This document shows positions 24,742 through 33,748 of a stretch of 64,000 nt of DNA, piece by piece (positions within the stretch are counted from its first letter, which is position 1; each line of letters starts with the position of its first letter). Under the pieces are notes generated by a model that was not told the DNA's origin, searched no databases, and saw nothing but the letters and a program-made list of their open reading frames with translations. The position numbers were made by a program, and so were the translations under genes. This DNA is from Paragemmobacter amnigenus (lineage in GTDB: Bacteria > Pseudomonadota > Alphaproteobacteria > Rhodobacterales > Rhodobacteraceae), in NCBI RefSeq assembly GCF_009908265.2, contig NZ_JAAATX020000002.1:1-64000 (forward strand), written 5' to 3'.

Positions 24742-24765
24742 GATGGGCATTTTTGCCCATCCTAC
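24738..24765. terminator. Symmetric hairpin between convergent genes
   Basis: GTAGGATGGGCA (24738-24749), loop TTTT, TGCCCATCCTAC (24754-24765). Perfect 12-bp stem that contains the TAG stop of the ArsC-like gene. No T-run follows, so it may act as an mRNA end-stabiliser or a bidirectional terminator. Confidence 0.65.
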
Positions 24766-24774
24766 GGTCTGATT

Positions 24775-24981
24775 TCACAGCAATTTCAAATCGCTGGCCG
24801 AGGCGCGCCCGTCGCGGCCCGACTGCAGTTCATAGCCGATCTTCTGGTTGTCGTTCAGGCCCTTCAGCCCGGCGCGTTCCACCGCCGAGATATGGACGAA
24901 CACGTCCTTGCCACCATCATCCGGCGCAATGAACCCGTAGCCCTTCGTCGTGTTGAACCATTTAACGGTGCCGGTCGGCAT
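24775..24981 (-). CDS. cspA: Cold-shock domain protein
   Basis: A 68-residue single-strand nucleic-acid binding protein, MPTGTVKWFNTTKGYGFIAP, with the RNP1 motif KGYGFIAP and RNP2 motif DVFVHISAV. Acts as an RNA chaperone. The name cspA is by family, not by proven cold induction. GGAGACGC precedes ATG 24981. The 289 bases between its start and the end of thrS may hold a long structured 5' leader, as is usual for csp genes; no other gene is seen there. Confidence 0.92.
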   Translation of the reverse strand: MPTGTVKWFNTTKGYGFIAPDDGGKDVFVHISAVERAGLKGLNDNQKIGYELQSGRDGRASASDLKLL

Positions 24982-25270
24982 GCCGCGTCTCCTTCATCTA
25001 CCTCCCTGCGGCGTTATTGCCGTCAGGCCGTGCAGCCAGGTCTTACGTGTCCGGCTGCCTGTGCGTTGCAGGAGGCGGTCGAAAGTCTGTCGTCACTGGG
25101 CAAAATCATGCCAAAGCGCGCTTGAAAATCAAGCCAGAAAAGGGCCACGGGACGCGCCCCGCAACCCAATGAAACAAGGGGAAAAACTGCGTATCAGCCG
25201 GTTTGCGCGGTGCCGCGCAGCCTCGCGCCAAAGGCGGAAAAGACGCGCATCCGCGCCTTTTCCACCCGTC

Positions 25271-27217
25271 TCAGCGGCGGTCGGGCGGCAGGGCGGCGGT
25301 GGCCATTTCGGCCACCACGGCCTCCAGCGCGACCGTCTCGGTCCGCGTCTCGCCCAGCCGGCGGACGGACACCGTGCGCTCCTCGACCTCCTTCATCCCG
25401 ATGGCAAGGATGACCGGAACCTTGCCCACGGAATGTTCGCGGACCTTGTAGTTGATCTTCTCGTTGCGCACATCCGCTTCGGCCCGGACCCCCGCCGCGC
25501 GCAGGGCGGCGACCACCTCGGCCACATAAGAATCGGCATCCGACACGATGGAGGCGACGACCACCTGACGCGGCGCCAGCCAGAAGGGCAGCTTGCCCGC
25601 ATGGCTTTCGATCAGGATGCCGATGAATCGTTCGAACGACCCCAGCGTCGCGCGGTGCAGCATGACGGGCCGGTGCTTGGCCCCGTCCTCGCCGATATAG
25701 GACGCATCCAGCCGTTCGGGCAGAACGAAATCCACCTGCAGCGTGCCGCACTGCCAGTCGCGCCCGATGGCGTCGGTCAGCACGAATTCCAGCTTTGGCC
25801 CGTAAAAGGCCCCCTCGCCGGGGTTCAACTGGAACTCGTAACCCGCTGCGGTGGTCGCGTTGGCCAACGCCGCCTCGGCCTTGTCCCATGTCTCGTCGGT
25901 GCCTGCCCGCTTTTCCGGCCGGTCCGAGAATTTGATCTTGAACGCCTCGAACCCCAGATCGCGATAGACCGAGGACAGGAATTCGATGAACCGCTTCGTC
26001 TCGGCCTCGATCTGGTCCTCGCGGCAGAAGATATGGGCGTCGTCCTGCGTGAAGCCGCGCACCCGCATGATCCCGTGCAGCGCGCCCGACGGTTCATAGC
26101 GCGCGCAGGACCCGAATTCGGCCATCCGCAAGGGCAGGTCGCGATAGGATTTCAGACCGACGTTGAAGATCTGCACATGGCAGGGGCAGTTCATCGGCTT
26201 CAGCGCGTTGATGACCTTTTCCCGCGCGCCTTCCTCGTCCACCTCGACGATGAACATGTTTTCCTGATATTTTTCCCAGTGACCCGAGGCTTCCCACAGC
26301 TTGCGGTTCACCACCTGCGGGGTGTTCACCTCGACATAGCCGCCCGCCATCTGGCGACGGCGCATATAGTCCTGCAGCGTGGTATAGATCGTCCAGCCGT
26401 TGGGGTGCCAGAACACCTGACCGGGGGCTTCCTCCTGCATGTGGAACAGGTCCATCTCGCGGCCCAGCTTGCGGTGGTCGCGCTTGGCGGCCTCTTCCAG
26501 CATGGTCAGATGCGCCTTCAGGTCGTCGCGGTTCTTGAAGGCCACGCCATAGATGCGCTGCAGCATCGGGCGCGAGCTGTCGCCCAGCCAGTAGGCCCCC
26601 GCCACGTTCATCAGCTTGAACGCATCCGCCGGAACCTGCCCCGTATGCTGGAAATGCGGCCCGCGGCACAGGTCCTGCCAGGCCCCGTGCCAATACATGC
26701 GGATGTCCTGATCGGCCGGAATCCGGTTGACCAGCTCCACCTTGTAGGGCTCGCCCGCCTTTTCGTAATAGGCGATGGCGTCCGCGCGGCTCCAGACCTC
26801 GGTCTTCACGGGGTCGCGGGCGTTGATGATCTGCTTCATCTTCGCCTCGATCTGGCCAAGGTCTTCGGGCGTGAAGGGCTCGGCGCGGTCAAAGTCGTAG
26901 AACCAGCCGTAATCGCGCACGGGGCCGATGGTGACCTTCACATCCGGCCAGATCTCCTGCACCGCGCGGGCCATGATATGGGCCAGATCGTGGCGGATCA
27001 GTTCCAGCGCGGGGCCGTCATCCTTCATGGTGTTGATGGAAATGCGGGCATCTTCCGTGATCGGCCATGCCAGATCCCAATGCGCGCCGTTCACCTGCGC
27101 CGAAATCGCGGCCTTGGCCAGCGACGGCGCGATGGAGGCGGCCACTTCGGCCGCCGTCACGCCCGCGTCATAGACACGCTTGTTGCCATCGGGAAAGGTC
27201 AGGGAAATCTGGCTCAT
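25271..27217 (-). CDS. thrS: Threonine--tRNA ligase
   Basis: Charges tRNA-Thr. The 648-residue class II synthetase has the N-terminal TGS domain ([20 protein letters not shown]), the editing/SAD domain ([16 protein letters not shown], and the DLCRGPH motif), the catalytic core with motif 2 [20 protein letters not shown] and the zinc-site cysteine in MNCPCHVQ, and an anticodon domain ([19 protein letters not shown]). AGGAG is 7 bases before ATG 27217. It is divergent from three hydrolase genes. Confidence 0.98.
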   Translation of the reverse strand: MSQISLTFPDGNKRVYDAGVTAAEVAASIAPSLAKAAISAQVNGAHWDLAWPITEDARISINTMKDDGPALELIRHDLAHIMARAVQEIWPDVKVTIGPVRDYGWFYDFDRAEPFTPEDLGQIEAKMKQIINARDPVKTEVWSRADAIAYYEKAGEPYKVELVNRIPADQDIRMYWHGAWQDLCRGPHFQHTGQVPADAFKLMNVAGAYWLGDSSRPMLQRIYGVAFKNRDDLKAHLTMLEEAAKRDHRKLGREMDLFHMQEEAPGQVFWHPNGWTIYTTLQDYMRRRQMAGGYVEVNTPQVVNRKLWEASGHWEKYQENMFIVEVDEEGAREKVINALKPMNCPCHVQIFNVGLKSYRDLPLRMAEFGSCARYEPSGALHGIMRVRGFTQDDAHIFCREDQIEAETKRFIEFLSSVYRDLGFEAFKIKFSDRPEKRAGTDETWDKAEAALANATTAAGYEFQLNPGEGAFYGPKLEFVLTDAIGRDWQCGTLQVDFVLPERLDASYIGEDGAKHRPVMLHRATLGSFERFIGILIESHAGKLPFWLAPRQVVVASIVSDADSYVAEVVAALRAAGVRAEADVRNEKINYKVREHSVGKVPVILAIGMKEVEERTVSVRRLGETRTETVALEAVVAEMATAALPPDRR

Positions 27218-27389
27218 GGCCATGCTCCTCGTCGGTTTGGCGCCCACGGAACGCCCGGTTGCGGGTTATGTCGCGCCTTTCCTGCGCGGGGCGGGGGCGA
27301 TTGTCAACAGCCCGCCACCGGCGCCGCCATGCCCTGTGGCATGCCCGCCCGTCACCCGCTATGACAGGGCGCAAAACGCGGAGCATGCC

Positions 27390-28130
27390 ATGACCGACAC
27401 CCTGACCACCCCCCAAGGCCGCCGCATCGCCTATCACCGGACGGCGGGGCAGGGGCCGGGCGTCGTCTTCCTTGGCGGCTTCATGTCCGACATGACGGGG
27501 ACCAAGGCGGTCTATCTTCAGGACTGGGCCGAACGGACAGGCCGCGCCTTCCTGCGCTTTGACTATTCCGGTCACGGCCAATCCTCGGGCGCCTTCACCG
27601 ACGGCTCTATCGGCGACTGGTTCGAGGATGCGCTGGCTGCCGTCACCACCCTGACCGACGGGCCGCAGATCCTTGTGGGGTCCTCCATGGGCGGGTGGAT
27701 CTCGCTCCTGCTGGCCCGCGTCATCCCGGACCGCATCGCGGGGCTGGTGGGCATTGCCCCCGCGCCGGACTTCACCGAAGACAGCATGTGGGCAGGCTTC
27801 TCCCCCGCACAGCGCGAGGCGCTGCTGGCACAGGGGCAGATCACCATCCCGTCGGACTATTCGCCCGAAGGCTATCCCGTCACCCGCCGCCTGATCGAAG
27901 AGGGGCGGTCGCGCCTTGTCCTGCGCGCGCCGCTGCCTTTGCCCTTTCCCGTCCGCATCCTGCAGGGCACGGCAGATACCGACGTTCCCCCCGCCGTCGC
28001 GCTGCGCCTGATGGACCATGCCGATTGCCCCGACCTGCGCGTCACGCTGGTCAAAGGGGCCGATCACCGCTTTTCAACGCCCGCCTGTCTTGCCATGATC
28101 GCGGCAGCGGTGGACGAGGTAAGCGGGTAA
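27390..28130 (+). CDS. Alpha/beta hydrolase
   Basis: A 246-residue cytoplasmic hydrolase. The nucleophile elbow is GSSMGG (Ser about residue 96 in LVGSSMGGWIS), the acid is probably in TADTDVPP and the final His in GADHRFS. The N-terminal RIAYHRTAGQGPGVVFLGGF is a typical oxyanion-hole region. It begins a run of three overlapping hydrolase genes (28128-28130 TAATG). Substrate unknown; the nearby PHA genes make an ester or lipid substrate plausible but not proven. Confidence 0.88.
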   Translation: MTDTLTTPQGRRIAYHRTAGQGPGVVFLGGFMSDMTGTKAVYLQDWAERTGRAFLRFDYSGHGQSSGAFTDGSIGDWFEDALAAVTTLTDGPQILVGSSMGGWISLLLARVIPDRIAGLVGIAPAPDFTEDSMWAGFSPAQREALLAQGQITIPSDYSPEGYPVTRRLIEEGRSRLVLRAPLPLPFPVRILQGTADTDVPPAVALRLMDHADCPDLRVTLVKGADHRFSTPACLAMIAAAVDEVSG

Positions 28131-29110
28131 TGCGGGCATTCGGCAAGATGCTGGGGCGGGTGCTGGCGGGTCTGGCCGTCCTGCTGCTGGCCCTGTGGTT
28201 CGGGATGCCGCGACCGGGTGTCGACCGCAGCATCCCCTTTTCCGAAACGGACATTCCCGCCGACCCCGAGGCATGGCTGATCGGGCGTGAACAGCAGTTT
28301 TCCGACATCCGCCCCGGCGACGCCAAGCGCATCATCTGGGCGGGGGTGAAGGGCGCCAAAACCCCACTGTCCATCGTCTATATCCACGGATTTTCCGCCA
28401 GCCCCGCCGAAATCCGCCCCGTCCCGGACGAGGTGGCGCGGGAACTGGGTGCCAACCTCTTTTTCACCCGCCTTGCCGGTCATGGCCGCGACGGGGACGC
28501 ACTGGCGCAGGCCAGCGCCGAGGACTGGCTTTTCGACATGGCCGAGGCGATGGCCATCGGCCGCCGTCTGGGCGAGCGGGTGGTGGTCATCGGCACCTCG
28601 ACCGGCGGCACGCTGGCGGCACTGGCGGCGACGGACCCCGCGCTCAATCAGGGGCTGGCGGGGACGGTGCTGATCTCGCCCAATTTCGGGGTCCATGCGC
28701 CTGCGCAATGGCTGCTCGACGCGCCCTTTGCCGAACATTGGGCGACGGCCGTCGCGGGCGAAAGGCGCAGCTTCACCCCGCTCAATGCCGAACAGGGGCG
28801 GCACTGGACGACCGAATACCCCACCGCCGCCCTGTTCCCCATGGCGCGGCTGATCCGCGCCGCCCGCGCGGCGGATTACGCGCAGGCCAGGACGCCCGCG
28901 CTGGTCCTCTACGCCCCCGCCGATCAGGTGATCGACCCCGCCCGCATCCCGCCGGTGATCGACGCATGGGCCGGCCCCGTGCAGGTGGAACAGCGGCAGA
29001 TGCAGGGCGACGACGACCCCTTCGCCCATGTCATCGCCGGCGACATCATGAGCCCCGGCCAGACCGAGGAGACCATCCGCATCCTGACCGACTGGGCGCG
29101 CGGGCTGTGA
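28130..29110 (+). CDS. Membrane-anchored alpha/beta hydrolase
   Basis: A 326-residue protein with an N-terminal hydrophobic anchor (FGKMLGRVLAGLAVLLLALW, residues 3-22) and an alpha/beta hydrolase domain: IVYIHGFSASPAEI, the elbow VIGTSTGGTLA, and later LVLYAPADQVIDPA (Asp) and a histidine in DPFAHVIAGD. The domain is probably outside the cytoplasm. ATG 28130 overlaps the previous stop (TAATG); the next gene overlaps its stop (GTGA). Substrate unknown. Confidence 0.85.
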   Translation: MRAFGKMLGRVLAGLAVLLLALWFGMPRPGVDRSIPFSETDIPADPEAWLIGREQQFSDIRPGDAKRIIWAGVKGAKTPLSIVYIHGFSASPAEIRPVPDEVARELGANLFFTRLAGHGRDGDALAQASAEDWLFDMAEAMAIGRRLGERVVVIGTSTGGTLAALAATDPALNQGLAGTVLISPNFGVHAPAQWLLDAPFAEHWATAVAGERRSFTPLNAEQGRHWTTEYPTAALFPMARLIRAARAADYAQARTPALVLYAPADQVIDPARIPPVIDAWAGPVQVEQRQMQGDDDPFAHVIAGDIMSPGQTEETIRILTDWARGL

Positions 29111-29838
29111 CGGAACCGCTGCTCTTCATCCCCGGCCTGATGTGCGACGCCCGCATCTTCCTGCCGCAGATCGTGCATCTGGGCGCGAAACACCCCGTCC
29201 ACATCGCCCTTCCCGTGCAGGGCGAGACGGTGGAACAGATGTCCGAGGCGATCCTTGCCACCGCGCCGCCGAAATTCGTGCCCATCGGCCACGGGCTGGG
29301 CGGGGATGTCGTGCTCGACCTGTTGCGCCGCGACAATGGCCGCACCAGCCGCGCCGTGCTGATCGGGACGGACCCGCTGGCCGAACCCCCCGCCACCGCC
29401 GCCGCGCGCGAGGCGCGGGTGGTCGCCGCCAAATCGGGCCGCCTGCGCGAGGCGGTGGCGCAGGACTATCCCGCCACGGCCTTCGCCGCCAGCGACTGGC
29501 GGGACGAGATCATGGCGCTGATCCACGACATGGCCATGGGTCTGGGCGAGGGTGTCTATCAGCGCCAGATCCGTGCCCTGCAACGCCGCCCCGACCAGCA
29601 AAAGACGCTGCGCCGCGCCAACCTGCCCATTCTGGTGATCGCGGGGGCCGAGGACCGTTTGGTCCCCGTGCGGCGTCAGGACTTTGCCGCGCAGCTTGCG
29701 CCCCACGGCCGGACCGAGGTGATCGCAGGCGCGGGCCACCTGCCCACGCTGGAACAGCCCGAGACCGTGTCGCAGGTGATCGCGGACTTCCTGAACGGCC
29801 CGATGATGCTGCGGACTATTGCGAAGCCGCGAGGCTGA
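29107..29838 (+). CDS. Alpha/beta hydrolase-like protein lacking the nucleophile serine
   Basis: A 243-residue alpha/beta hydrolase fold protein. Strand and loop LLFIPGLMCDARIFLPQI is typical, but the nucleophile elbow reads IGHGLGG: Gly63 (codon GGG at 29293-29295) stands where Ser is expected. Asp183 in GAEDRLVP and His211 in GAGHLP are kept. It may be a non-catalytic homologue or use another mechanism. GTG start overlaps the previous stop (GTGA). It overlaps the convergent phaZ by 23 bases. Confidence 0.85.
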   Translation: MTEPLLFIPGLMCDARIFLPQIVHLGAKHPVHIALPVQGETVEQMSEAILATAPPKFVPIGHGLGGDVVLDLLRRDNGRTSRAVLIGTDPLAEPPATAAAREARVVAAKSGRLREAVAQDYPATAFAASDWRDEIMALIHDMAMGLGEGVYQRQIRALQRRPDQQKTLRRANLPILVIAGAEDRLVPVRRQDFAAQLAPHGRTEVIAGAGHLPTLEQPETVSQVIADFLNGPMMLRTIAKPRG

Positions 29839-31093
29839 TCTTTGCCGCCTTCGCCTTGGGCGCGCCGGAATTCGCGTCGATGAAGTTCAACACCAGCGGC
29901 CGGATGTTCAGACGCCAGCTCTTGCCCGCGAAGATGCCGTAATGCCCCGCGCCGGGTTCCAGATGCGACGCCTTCTTCTCCTCGGGCAGGCCGGTCAGCA
30001 GCTTCAGCGCCGCCACGCATTGCCCGGGGGCCGAGATGTCGTCATTCGCGCCCTCGACCGTCTTGACGGCCACCTGCGTGATGGCGCCGATATCCACCTT
30101 CTTGCCGTTCACGGTGAATTCGTTCTTCGCGATCTCGCGGTTCTTGAAGATGCGCTCGACCGTCGACAGGTAGAATTCCGCCGTCATGTCCATGACCGCA
30201 AGGTATTCGTCATAGAACCGGTTATGGGCGTCGTGATCCGACGCCTCGCCGCGCGCCACGCGCATGATCTGTTCGGCAAAGGCCTTGGAATGCCGCTCGG
30301 CGTTCATCGACATGAAGCTCTGCAGCTGCATCAGGCCCGGATAGACCATCCGCCCCGCGCCCTTGTACTTGAACCCCACGCGCTGGATCACGGTCTGCTC
30401 CAGCTGGCCCATCGTCACGCGGCGGCCGAAATCGGTGACTTCGGTCGCGGCGGCATCCGGGTCGATCGGCCCCCCGATGAGGGTAAGGGACCGCGGCTGC
30501 GCGTCGGGGTCCTCCCCCGCCAGATAGGCCGTCGCGGCCAGCGTCAGCGGCGCAGGCTGGCAGACGGCGATGACATGCGTATCCGGCCCCAGCGCCCGCA
30601 TGAAATCCACAAGGTAAAGCGTATAGTCCTCGACATCGAACTTGCCCGCCGACACCGGAATGTCGCGCGCATTGTGCCAGTCGGTGACATAGACATCCGC
30701 ATCCGGCAGCAGCGAGGCGACGGTGGACCGCAACAGCGTCGCGTAATGCCCCGACATGGGCGCGACCAGCATGATCTTGCGCGCCATGGGCGCACGGCGG
30801 CGGACGAAGAACTGCACCAGATTGCCGAAGGGCCGTTCCACCACGGTCTTGACGTCGACCAGATGGTCCTGCCCGTCAGGCCCGACGATGGACCGGATGC
30901 CCCAGTCCGGTTTCGCCACCATGCGGCTGAAGGTGCGCTCGGTCACCTCGCCCCAGGCAGCCATCATCGGCAGCATCGGGTTCATCGACAGCGCGAAGGC
31001 CGGATAGGACGCCATGGCACGCGCGGTGGCACCCAGCCACTCGTTCGTGTTGCGTGCCGTCTCCATCAGGTCGTAAGTCATCATGTAGCGCAC
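29816..31093 (-). CDS. phaZ: Intracellular polyhydroxyalkanoate depolymerase
   Basis: Degrades stored polyhydroxybutyrate granules to oligomers. The 425-residue protein is full length for the PhaZ family, starting VRYMMTYDLMETARNTNEW. It has APMSGHYATLLRSTVASLLP, DVYVTDWHNARDIP, the nucleophile region HVIAVCQPAPLTL with the cysteine typical of this family, and the C-terminal GAGHYGIFAGKSWR with the catalytic histidine. GTG 31093 with AAGGAG 7 bases upstream is preferred to the ATG at 31129. Divergent from phaC. Confidence 0.94.
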   Translation of the reverse strand: MRYMMTYDLMETARNTNEWLGATARAMASYPAFALSMNPMLPMMAAWGEVTERTFSRMVAKPDWGIRSIVGPDGQDHLVDVKTVVERPFGNLVQFFVRRRAPMARKIMLVAPMSGHYATLLRSTVASLLPDADVYVTDWHNARDIPVSAGKFDVEDYTLYLVDFMRALGPDTHVIAVCQPAPLTLAATAYLAGEDPDAQPRSLTLIGGPIDPDAAATEVTDFGRRVTMGQLEQTVIQRVGFKYKGAGRMVYPGLMQLQSFMSMNAERHSKAFAEQIMRVARGEASDHDAHNRFYDEYLAVMDMTAEFYLSTVERIFKNREIAKNEFTVNGKKVDIGAITQVAVKTVEGANDDISAPGQCVAALKLLTGLPEEKKASHLEPGAGHYGIFAGKSWRLNIRPLVLNFIDANSGAPKAKAAKISLAASQ

Positions 31094-31198
31094 GTGCGTC
31101 TCCTTGTCCGGGTGGGCCAACACCGGCATTCACAGCTTTCCCCCCCGGACGGGCGGCGGTATGCTGCACAGCGGCGAGGATAGGGGGGAAATATTCGC

Positions 31199-33004
31199 AT
31201 GACAACGGATGAGAATGGCACAAGTGACGCAGGCGACCGATTTGCAAAGCTGAACGACAATCTGGCCAAGCTTGACGAGCTGAACAAACGCCTCATGGTT
31301 GCGCTGGCGGCCCGCAAGCAGGTGGACAACTCGCTGCACGGACCTGCCCCCGAAGTCTACATGAAGGCCGCCGCCGCCTATGTGGCCGAGATGATGCAGA
31401 ACCCCGCCAAGATCCTCGAGCATCAGATCAACTACTGGGGCAAAAGCCTGAAGCACTATGTCGAGGCGCAGCAGGCATTGGCCAGCGGCGAACTCAAGGC
31501 CCCCGAGGACCACACCCCGAACGACCGCCGCTTCTCCAACCCCCTGTGGCAGTCGCACCCCTTCTTCAACTACCTCAAACAGCAATACCTGATGAATGCC
31601 GAGGCCGTCGCCGCCGCGGTCAAGGACATCGAGACGCTGGACCCGTCCGAAAAGAAGCGCGTCGAATATTTCACGCGCCAGATCGTCGACATGTTCTCGC
31701 CCACCAACTTCCTCGGCACCAATCCCGACGCGCTGGAAAAGGCGGTGCAGACCGATGGCGAAAGCCTTGTGAAGGGGCTGGAAAACCTCGTCCACGATAT
31801 CGAGGCGAATTCGGGCGATCTCGTGGTCACGCTGGCCGACAAGGAGGCGTTCCATGTCGGGCAGAACATCGCCACCACCCCCGGCGCGGTGGTCTACCGC
31901 AACCGCATGTTCGAACTGATCCAGTACACGCCGACGACCGAAAAGGTCTACCAGACGCCCCTGCTGATCTTCCCGCCCTGGATCAACAAGTTCTACATCC
32001 TCGACCTGAAACCCGCCAACAGCCTGATCAAATGGGTTGTGGATCAGGGCTTTACCGTCTTCGTCGTGTCCTGGGTCAACCCCGACAGCAGCTATCGCGA
32101 CGTGGGCATGGATGACTACATCCGCGACGGCTATCTGCGCGCCATGGCCGAGGTGCGCCGCATCACCGGCGAAAAGCAGATCAACGCCGTGGGCTATTGC
32201 ATCGCGGGCACGACCCTGTCGCTGACGCTGGGCCATCTGCAAAAGGCGGGCGATACATCCGTCAAATCCGCCACGCTTTTCACCACGCTGACCGACTTCT
32301 CGGACCCGGGCGAGGTGGGGGTCTTCCTCGACGACGATTTCGTCGACGGCATCGAACGCCAGTCCATGCATGACGGCATTCTGTCCAAATTCTTCATGAG
32401 CCGGACCTTCAGCTTCCTGCGCTCGAACGACCTGATCTACCAGCCCGCCATCAAGAGCTACATGATGGGCGAGGCGCCGCCCGCCTTCGACCTGCTTTTC
32501 TGGAACGGCGACGGCACCAACCTTCCGGCAAAGATGGCCGTCGAATATCTGCGCGGCCTCTGCCAGAAGGACGAATTCGCCACGCAGGGCTTCCCCGTCT
32601 TCGGCAACCGCGTCACCCTGTCGGACGTGAAACTGCCGCTCTGCGCCATCGCCTGCGAGACGGACCACATCGCCCACTGGCGCGGCAGCTTCAACGGAGT
32701 GAAGCAGATGGGGTCCGCCGACAAGACCTTCATCCTGTCCGAAAGCGGCCATATCGCGGGGATCATCAACCCGCCGTCCAAGGGCAAGTACGGCCATTAC
32801 ACCAATGACGGCCCTGTCGACGGCCAGCCCGAGGAGTGGAAGGCCGCCGCCACCTACAATCAGGGCAGCTGGTGGCCCCGCTGGGGCGAATGGCTGGCGG
32901 CGCGGTCCGGCAAGAAGATCAAGGCCCGGGTTCCCGGTGATTCGGGGGCCGAAGTCCTGGCCGCTGCGCCGGGCACCTATGTGACCGCCACGCCAAGCGA
33001 TTGA
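31199..33004 (+). CDS. phaC: Class I poly(3-hydroxyalkanoate) synthase
   Basis: Polymerises hydroxyacyl-CoA into PHA on the granule surface. The 601-residue protein has the PhaC N-terminal domain (FSNPLWQSHPFFNYLKQQYL), the lipase-like box GYCIAG with the catalytic cysteine (about residue 330), WNGDGTNLPAKM with the Asp region, and SGHIAGIINPPSKGKYGHY with the histidine. Length is normal for class I. A candidate PhaR half-site (CTGCACAGCGG, one mismatch) is at 31164. Followed by a perfect 8-bp hairpin and phaP. Confidence 0.97.
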   Translation: MTTDENGTSDAGDRFAKLNDNLAKLDELNKRLMVALAARKQVDNSLHGPAPEVYMKAAAAYVAEMMQNPAKILEHQINYWGKSLKHYVEAQQALASGELKAPEDHTPNDRRFSNPLWQSHPFFNYLKQQYLMNAEAVAAAVKDIETLDPSEKKRVEYFTRQIVDMFSPTNFLGTNPDALEKAVQTDGESLVKGLENLVHDIEANSGDLVVTLADKEAFHVGQNIATTPGAVVYRNRMFELIQYTPTTEKVYQTPLLIFPPWINKFYILDLKPANSLIKWVVDQGFTVFVVSWVNPDSSYRDVGMDDYIRDGYLRAMAEVRRITGEKQINAVGYCIAGTTLSLTLGHLQKAGDTSVKSATLFTTLTDFSDPGEVGVFLDDDFVDGIERQSMHDGILSKFFMSRTFSFLRSNDLIYQPAIKSYMMGEAPPAFDLLFWNGDGTNLPAKMAVEYLRGLCQKDEFATQGFPVFGNRVTLSDVKLPLCAIACETDHIAHWRGSFNGVKQMGSADKTFILSESGHIAGIINPPSKGKYGHYTNDGPVDGQPEEWKAAATYNQGSWWPRWGEWLAARSGKKIKARVPGDSGAEVLAAAPGTYVTATPSD

Positions 33005-33007
33005 TAA

Positions 33008-33027
33008 GCAGCCGCTTTTGCGGCTGC
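33008..33027 (+). terminator. Hairpin after phaC
   Basis: GCAGCCGC, loop TTTT, GCGGCTGC, starting 4 bases after the phaC stop. There is no T-run, so it may be an mRNA-stabilising hairpin or weak terminator. Confidence 0.55.
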
Positions 33028-33051
33028 CCCATCCATTCCGCAATTGCAATG

Positions 33052-33062
33052 CTGCATTGCAG
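33052..33062. promoter_or_regulatory. PhaR operator 1 upstream of phaP
   Basis: CTGCATTGCAG fits the CTGC-N3-GCAG site known for the Paracoccus PhaR repressor. It lies just upstream of the phaP -35. Confidence 0.8.
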
Positions 33063-33070
33063 AATAAATC

Positions 33071-33099
33071 TTGAAATGCTGCACTGCAGCATGTATATC
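33071..33099 (+). promoter_or_regulatory. phaP promoter
   Basis: TTGAAA at 33071-33076 and TATATC at 33094-33099 with an ideal 17-base spacer. The second PhaR site fills that spacer. Confidence 0.75.
33079..33089. promoter_or_regulatory. PhaR operator 2 within the phaP promoter
   Basis: CTGCACTGCAG, a perfect CTGC-N3-GCAG site, lies between the -35 and -10. PhaR bound here should block RNA polymerase. Confidence 0.85.
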
Positions 33100-33146
33100 T
33101 TGCTCATCAGGAAACGGGCCCGACCCGGAACGCCAGGAGCAAAGAA

Positions 33147-33596
33147 ATGACCAAGACCACCGATTTCACCAAAGTCGTGCAGGACATGATGGCGTCCTTC
33201 CCGGTTGACGCATCGGCCCTCCAGAACGCCTTCAAGACCCAGGCCGCGATGGGCGAGAAGCTGTCGAAAGTGGCCCTCGAAGCCGCCGAGAAGTCGACCG
33301 AGATCACCGCCAAGTGGACCAAGGACACCATCGCCAAGCTGGGCGACGTCTCCAAGGCCAAGACCGAACCGACCGACTACACCAAGTCGGTGACCGATTT
33401 CGCCTCGGCCGCTGCCGAAATGGCTGCCGAAAACATGGCCGCCTTCGCCGAAGTCGCCAAGAAGGTCCAGATGGAAACGGTCGAGCTGATGCTCGCCGCC
33501 GGCAAGGACTTCTCGGAAGACGCGACCGCCGCCGTGAAGAAGGCGACCGCGGAAGTCTCCTCGGTGGCCAAGAAGGCCGCTGCGGCTGCGAAGTGA
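33147..33596 (+). CDS. phaP: Phasin, PHA granule-associated protein
   Basis: A 149-residue amphipathic helical protein that coats PHA granules. It starts MTKTTDFTKVVQDMMASFPV, is rich in Ala/Lys/Glu heptads (about 20-130), with LMLAAGKDFSEDATAAVKKA, and ends in an AKKAAAAAK low-complexity tail, typical of phasins. AGGAG precedes ATG 33147. Two PhaR sites control the promoter, and a strong terminator follows. Confidence 0.93.
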   Translation: MTKTTDFTKVVQDMMASFPVDASALQNAFKTQAAMGEKLSKVALEAAEKSTEITAKWTKDTIAKLGDVSKAKTEPTDYTKSVTDFASAAAEMAAENMAAFAEVAKKVQMETVELMLAAGKDFSEDATAAVKKATAEVSSVAKKAAAAAK

Positions 33597-33648
33597 TCTG
33601 ACGGATATACGCGTCTCCAACTCCTCCCTGTCGGATTGACGCGCTCTC

Positions 33649-33678
33649 GGGCGGGCCCTGTGCCCGCCCTTTCTTTTT
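33649..33678 (+). terminator. Intrinsic terminator of phaP
   Basis: GGGCGGGC, loop CCTGT, GCCCGCCC, then TTTCTTTTT-rich tail. Confidence 0.9.
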
Positions 33679-33701
33679 GTAAATGCCTGCCCTAGACTTC
33701 T

Positions 33702-33712
33702 CTGCAATGCAG
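33702..33712. promoter_or_regulatory. PhaR operator upstream of phaR
   Basis: CTGCAATGCAG, a perfect CTGC-N3-GCAG site 37 bases before the phaR start, suggests autorepression. Confidence 0.75.
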
Positions 33713-33748
33713 CCATTGCAACTGCGAAAAGAACAGGGAGGGGGCCGC

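Noticed and set aside
24950-27364. 804-codon plus-strand ORF
   Set aside because: It runs antisense to thrS, whose motifs are clear. The plus-strand translation is rich in His/Arg/Gly with no known domain, as expected for a GC-rich antisense frame.
31130-33049. 639-codon minus-strand ORF across phaC
   Set aside because: Antisense shadow of phaC.
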